From: Bacteroides sp.
GTDB lineage: Bacteria; Bacteroidota; Bacteroidia; Bacteroidales; Bacteroidaceae
Reading direction: 5' to 3'
Assembly: GCF_029057325.1 (NCBI RefSeq)
Contig: NZ_JAICZW010000162.1
Coordinates: forward strand, 1 to 64,000
Length of the DNA: 64,000 nt
In this document: in pieces, positions 60,519-64,000 of the stretch
Position numbering within the stretch: position 1 is the stretch's first letter
How the letters are laid out: every line of letters starts with the position of its first letter
Position numbers and translations under genes: made by a program
The notes under the pieces: generated by a model
The model's database searches: none
Told to the model about the DNA's origin: nothing
The model's input: only the letters and a program-made list of their open reading frames with translations

Positions 60519-61937
60519 TTAATAAACCTGCTCTGGGGGATAGTTCACCAAATAAAGCGTACCCGTGGCACGGGTAAAGGCAGTGTAGAGCCAGCGAAAA
60601 TAGTCGGGAGTCAGATACTCGTCCGTCATGTAGCCCTGATCCAGGAAGACGTTCCTCCACTGCCCGCCCTGTGCCTTGTGGCACGTCACGGCATAGGCAT
60701 ACTTCACCTGCAAGGCGTTGTAATAAGGATCCGCCTTCATCTTCTTCATCCGTTCGCGCTTCACCGGTATGTCGGCATAATCTTCGAGTACGGCATAGAA
60801 CAGGCGGTCATTCTCCGCCTTGGGCAGGGCGGGCGAATCGGTATGGAGCGTATCAAGCAGCATGTTCACCTCTATCTCAAAATCCTGATAATCGGGAAAG
60901 GAGAGTGTCACGTCCGCAAAGCGGAATCCGTAGAGTTCGCGTGTACGGCGCACGCGGCGCACCACCGCCGTCTCACCGTTGGCGATAAAATCCATCTCCT
61001 TCTCCTTTTCCGTCCAATAGTAGTTGTTCTTCGCCACCATCAACAGGTCGCCGGTGTTCAGTTCATCTTCCCGCCAAAGAATCTGCGCACGGATGCCGTT
61101 GTTGTAGATGTTCGCCCGTTTGTTGGAGCGGCATACCACAATGGTTTCGTCCAGTCCGTCACGATCGTAGCAAGTGCTCAGCGTATCTATCAGTTCGTTG
61201 CCCGGTAACACCTTGATATCCGCAAAGCCTGTAATTTTAATCTTTGGCAGGCTGAAACAATCGTCTGCCGCAACCAGCTGCCGCAACCGGGTGGCATTCC
61301 ACAAGATGCCTGACTGCCGTTCCTGCCGCACTACCTGCGTCAAGTCCACCTCCATCACCTCCAGCCCGTAGCCTTTCAGGGCATCGGCATAGAGGGCGGG
61401 GCTTTGCTCCTCCCCCACCGGCGGAAGCTGCGCCGTATCGCCCATCAGCAACAGGCGGCATCCCTGACCGGAATAGACAAACTGCACCAAATCGTCCAGC
61501 AGCCTGCCTGTACCGAAGACGGAACCGGACAATCCCTCATTGGAGATCATCGAAGCCTCGTCCACGATATATAAAGTATGAGTGGTCAGGTTCTCGTTCA
61601 CAGAGAAATTGTCCAATTCGTTGGAGAAGGATTGTTGCCGATAAATCTTCTTGTGGATGGTAAAAGCGGGATGCCCCGCGTATGCGGAGAAAACTTTCGC
61701 CGCCCGTCCGGTAGGAGCCAGCAATACCGACTTCTGCTGCAATTTGTCCAACGTTCGCACCAGGGCGCCTACCAACGAGGTCTTACCCGTTCCGGCATAT
61801 CCGCGAAGCAAAAAAGCCACCCCGCTACGGGACGACATCAAGAACGCAGCCAAAGATTTCACAGCGATTTCTTGCTCCGAAGTTGGTTCGTAAGGAAAAT
61901 TTTCCTTAATTTGCCTTTCTAAATAGTTATTTATCAT
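60519..61937 (-). CDS. RecD-like/Dda-type DNA helicase
   Basis: 472 residues, superfamily 1B helicase. Walker A GYAGTGKTS (about 45-53), Walker B region LYIVDEASMISN (about 117-128), LLMGDTAQLPPVGEEQ (motif III, about 159-174) and the C-terminal UvrD_C_2 part YAVTCHKAQGGQWRNVFLDQ with YTAFTRATGTLYLV. Shorter than RecD2 and lacking a RecBC context, it resembles phage Dda-like helicases that work 5' to 3'. Likely role in replication or repair. No clear TAnnTTTG promoter is seen upstream. Confidence 0.9.
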   Translation of the reverse strand: MINNYLERQIKENFPYEPTSEQEIAVKSLAAFLMSSRSGVAFLLRGYAGTGKTSLVGALVRTLDKLQQKSVLLAPTGRAAKVFSAYAGHPAFTIHKKIYRQQSFSNELDNFSVNENLTTHTLYIVDEASMISNEGLSGSVFGTGRLLDDLVQFVYSGQGCRLLLMGDTAQLPPVGEEQSPALYADALKGYGLEVMEVDLTQVVRQERQSGILWNATRLRQLVAADDCFSLPKIKITGFADIKVLPGNELIDTLSTCYDRDGLDETIVVCRSNKRANIYNNGIRAQILWREDELNTGDLLMVAKNNYYWTEKEKEMDFIANGETAVVRRVRRTRELYGFRFADVTLSFPDYQDFEIEVNMLLDTLHTDSPALPKAENDRLFYAVLEDYADIPVKRERMKKMKADPYYNALQVKYAYAVTCHKAQGGQWRNVFLDQGYMTDEYLTPDYFRWLYTAFTRATGTLYLVNYPPEQVY

Positions 61938-61989
61938 TTTTGTAACAGAAAAAAGTAAAGGGAACTATCGTTTTTAAATTAATTTCTTT

Positions 61990-61997
61990 TATTTTTG
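61990..61997 (+). promoter_or_regulatory. Promoter of membrane-anchored protein gene
   Basis: TATTTTTG (TAnnTTTG), 35 bp before the ATG at 62033. Confidence 0.55.
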
Positions 61998-62032
61998 CGG
62001 TGCGAATATAACAACTAAAAAACATATTTATC

Positions 62033-62719
62033 ATGAAAACAGTATTTAATGTCGTTTTAGGTCTGTGTGCCTTGGTATTAATTTACATTTGTTATGCCAG
62101 CATTATGGGTCCTATTAACTTTGAGAAAGAAAAAAAACACAGAGATGCAGCAGTCATCGCACGCCTGATTGACATCCGTAAAGCACAATTGGAATATCGT
62201 ACTTTGCACGATCAGCAGTACACTGCAAACTTCGACACTTTGATTGATTTCGTAAAGAACCAGAAACTTCCGTTCATCTTCAAGCAAGGCGAATTAAGCG
62301 ACAAGCAATTGGAAGACGGTCTGACTGAAAAGAAAGCCATCAACATCATCAACAAAGCCAAGAAGACAGGCAAATATGACGAAGTGAAGAAGTGGGGATT
62401 GGAAAACTTCAAGCGTGACACCCTGTGGGTAGCCGTATTGGACACCATCTTCCCGAAAGGCTTCAACGCTGACTCTATGAGATATGTACCCTTCGGAAAT
62501 GGCGCACAATTCGAAATGGCAACCAAGAACGATACAGCCAAGTCGGGTGCTCCTTTCTGCCTGCTTGAAGTGAAGACTCCGTATGAGACCTATCTGAACG
62601 GACTGGACGCACAGGAAATCGCCAACCTCAAGGATGTACAAACCAAGTTGGGCAGATACTGCGGTCTGATGATTGGTAGCTTGGAAACAGCTAACAACAA
62701 CGCCGGCAACTGGGAATAA
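62033..62719 (+). CDS. Membrane-anchored periplasmic protein, unknown
   Basis: 228 residues. One N-terminal membrane helix (about 4-25, VFNVVLGLCALVLIYICYAS), then a charged helix (AAVIARLIDIRKAQLEYRTL) followed by an alpha/beta region. Helix-then-head recalls pseudopilin-like proteins, but no prepilin cleavage site is present. The rest shows no known motif. I do not assign a function. The gene is followed by the repeat hairpin 62733-62787 and then DUF3822 and rsmD. Confidence 0.8.
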   Translation: MKTVFNVVLGLCALVLIYICYASIMGPINFEKEKKHRDAAVIARLIDIRKAQLEYRTLHDQQYTANFDTLIDFVKNQKLPFIFKQGELSDKQLEDGLTEKKAINIINKAKKTGKYDEVKKWGLENFKRDTLWVAVLDTIFPKGFNADSMRYVPFGNGAQFEMATKNDTAKSGAPFCLLEVKTPYETYLNGLDAQEIANLKDVQTKLGRYCGLMIGSLETANNNAGNWE

Positions 62720-62732
62720 TCTCAAGCCTATC

Positions 62733-62787
62733 AGTTCTTAAGTTCGTGAGTTCTTAGGACTTTTACGAAACTTATAAACTCAAGAAC
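62733..62787. repeat. 8-bp word hairpin
   Basis: AGTTCTTA, AGTTCGTG and AGTTCTTA (62733-62756) are in exact 8-bp phase. The inverted words lie at 62765-62787 (rc: GTTCTTG, AGTTTATA, AGTTTCGT), also in 8-bp phase. The architecture equals that at 14006-14064 with different words. It ends at the start codon of the DUF3822 gene (62788). Confidence 0.7.
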
Positions 62788-63555
62788 ATGGATTTCAGCA
62801 AATCGGAACAATACACATTATCCATCCGTCTCAGTACGGATGGATTTTCTTTTTCTATATTCAACCCTCTGGATAGCGGTTCATCCGCAATCTTCGACCG
62901 CAAAGTGAACGAATCCCTTTCGCTCACCGCAAACCTGAAGCAAACTTTCCAAGAACTGGAGTGGCTACACCACCCGTTCCACGGTGTCAATATACTGATG
63001 GCAGACAAACGCTACACGCTCATCCCATTAGAGTTCTTCGAGGACGAACAGGTGGAAATGGTCTTCTATCACAACCACCCCAAACGGGAGAACGAAATCG
63101 TGCTATACAACATTCTGCACAAAAGCAATACGGTCGTATTGTTCGGCATGGACAAAAGCGCTTACTCCTTCCTGCACGAGCAATATCCGGATGCCGGGTT
63201 CTACTCTCAATCCGGCGCACTCATGGAGCACTTCTCCACAAAGAGCCGTTTAGGGAACAACCGGAAGATGTACGTCCACCTTCGGAAAGAGGCTGCCGAT
63301 ATATACAGCTTTGAGCGCGGTCGCCTGCTCCTTGCCAACTCTTTCGGTTGCAAGGCAACCGCAGACCGCCTCTATTACCTTCTATATATATGGAAGCAAC
63401 TTGGACTTGAACAGGAGCGTGACGAGTTGCACCTCACCGGCGACCTCCAAGACAAAGAGGCACTACTGCCTGAACTACGTAAATTCATCCGCCAAGTGTT
63501 TGTAATGAATCCGGCGAATAACATTGACCTGCAAGCGATAACCTTATGCGAGTAA
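62788..63555 (+). CDS. DUF3822 family protein
   Basis: 255 residues, the DUF3822 family found across Bacteroidetes. N-terminal LSIRLSTDGFSFSIFNP, central VFYHNHPKRENEIVLYNILH, and a C-terminal half with two-lobed actin-like sequence pattern seen in this family. Function is unknown, but its fixed neighbour is rsmD, whose ATG (63546) overlaps its 3' end by 10 bp, so translation is coupled. Confidence 0.88.
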   Translation: MDFSKSEQYTLSIRLSTDGFSFSIFNPLDSGSSAIFDRKVNESLSLTANLKQTFQELEWLHHPFHGVNILMADKRYTLIPLEFFEDEQVEMVFYHNHPKRENEIVLYNILHKSNTVVLFGMDKSAYSFLHEQYPDAGFYSQSGALMEHFSTKSRLGNNRKMYVHLRKEAADIYSFERGRLLLANSFGCKATADRLYYLLYIWKQLGLEQERDELHLTGDLQDKEALLPELRKFIRQVFVMNPANNIDLQAITLCE

Positions 63556-64000
63556 TCAGCGGAATATACAAAAGAAGACGTTTTGACGTCCCCCACACTT
63601 TCAAGGCGCGTCCCACCACAGACTTTGCCAAAGAGAACCTATTCAACGTACTAACCAGCAACTACCTGGATTTTGAAGAGAATGTACGCGCCCTCGACCT
63701 CTTTGCCGGAACGGGCAGCATCAGCATCGAACTGGTATCCAGAGGCTGCGACCAGGTAATCAGCGTAGAAAAAGACCGTGACCATTACACCTTTATCTGC
63801 AAGATTATGCAAGAAGTCAAGACGGACAAATGCCTGCCCATCCGTGGCGACGTGTTCAAATACATCAAAAGCGGACGTGAACAGTTCGACTTCATCTTCG
63901 CCGATCCTCCCTACGAACTTGCCGGATTGGAAACGCTGCCCGACCTCATCTTTGAAAACAACCTGCTGAAGGAAGACGGCTTGTTCGTCTTGGAACATGG
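63546..64000 (+). CDS. rsmD: RsmD 16S rRNA m2G966 methyltransferase (partial)
   Basis: The gene runs past the window end; about 151 codons are visible. It starts MRVISGIYKRRRF, has the SAM-binding ALDLFAGTGSISIELVSRG (about 40-58) and the catalytic FADPPY motif (about 118-123). RsmD methylates G966 of 16S rRNA at N2. Its ATG overlaps the end of the DUF3822 gene by 10 bp in another frame. Confidence 0.9.
   Translation, partial: MRVISGIYKRRRFDVPHTFKARPTTDFAKENLFNVLTSNYLDFEENVRALDLFAGTGSISIELVSRGCDQVISVEKDRDHYTFICKIMQEVKTDKCLPIRGDVFKYIKSGREQFDFIFADPPYELAGLETLPDLIFENNLLKEDGLFVLEH

Overview
The window looks like chromosomal DNA of a gut Bacteroides (order Bacteroidales). The evidence is SusC/SusD-type receptors with ECF sigma/FecR regulators, DUF4249, DUF5683, DUF4827 and DUF3822 proteins, LxxC lipoproteins, and many promoters of the Bacteroides form TAnnTTTG (-7), some with TTG/TTTG about 19 bp upstream. 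No tRNA, rRNA, CRISPR array, IS element or prophage was recognised.

Layout. 1-10.6 kb: a secreted GH2 beta-galactosidase (-), hemW, then an ECF sigma / short DUF4974 anti-sigma / TonB receptor / DUF4249 lipoprotein uptake unit and a small secreted protein. 10.6-31.4 kb: conserved housekeeping genes: DUF2027-Smr protein, queA, Nudix, glmM, DUF4827, DHH phosphoesterase, ComEC, rpe, fmt, ClC channel, YrdC/Sua5, thioesterase, parA-parB-DUF5683-lytic transglycosylase, RelA/SpoT and MerR. 31.4-41.6 kb: an accessory region that is mostly AT-rich. It holds a truncated AlbA_2 gene, an HTH-McrB-LlaJI-Vsr restriction operon with no methyltransferase, a GC-rich WYL regulator, a strongly structured RNA candidate, an operon of an unknown protein, a family 6 uracil/hypoxanthine-DNA glycosylase and a small protein, and a DUF234-type ATPase. 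41.6-45.5 kb: M23 peptidase and alaS. 46-60.3 kb: a polysaccharide utilisation locus with ECF sigma and FecR (divergent), SusC, SusD, a DUF5009 acyltransferase-like membrane protein, GH27 alpha-galactosidase, an unclassified (alpha/alpha)6-barrel protein and GH89 alpha-N-acetylglucosaminidase. Together these suggest use of host glycans with alpha-Gal and alpha-GlcNAc caps. 60.5-64 kb: a RecD-like helicase, a membrane-anchored protein, DUF3822 and the start of rsmD.

The most unusual signal lies between genes. Five spacers carry clusters of short inverted and direct words at an exact 11- or 22-bp period (1-71, 11967-12048, 38306-38388, 45762-45849, 60373-60450). The word differs from place to place while the phasing stays the same. 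A second set of spacers is built from locus-specific words at 7- or 8-bp period, several folding into long hairpins (14006-14064, 21421-21441, 25485-25560, 42715-42817, 62733-62787). A further hairpin at 39992-40075 has a 9-10 bp rhythm. These elements, the structured RNA at about 38588-38826 and the methyltransferase-free McrB/LlaJI/Vsr operon are the main leads.
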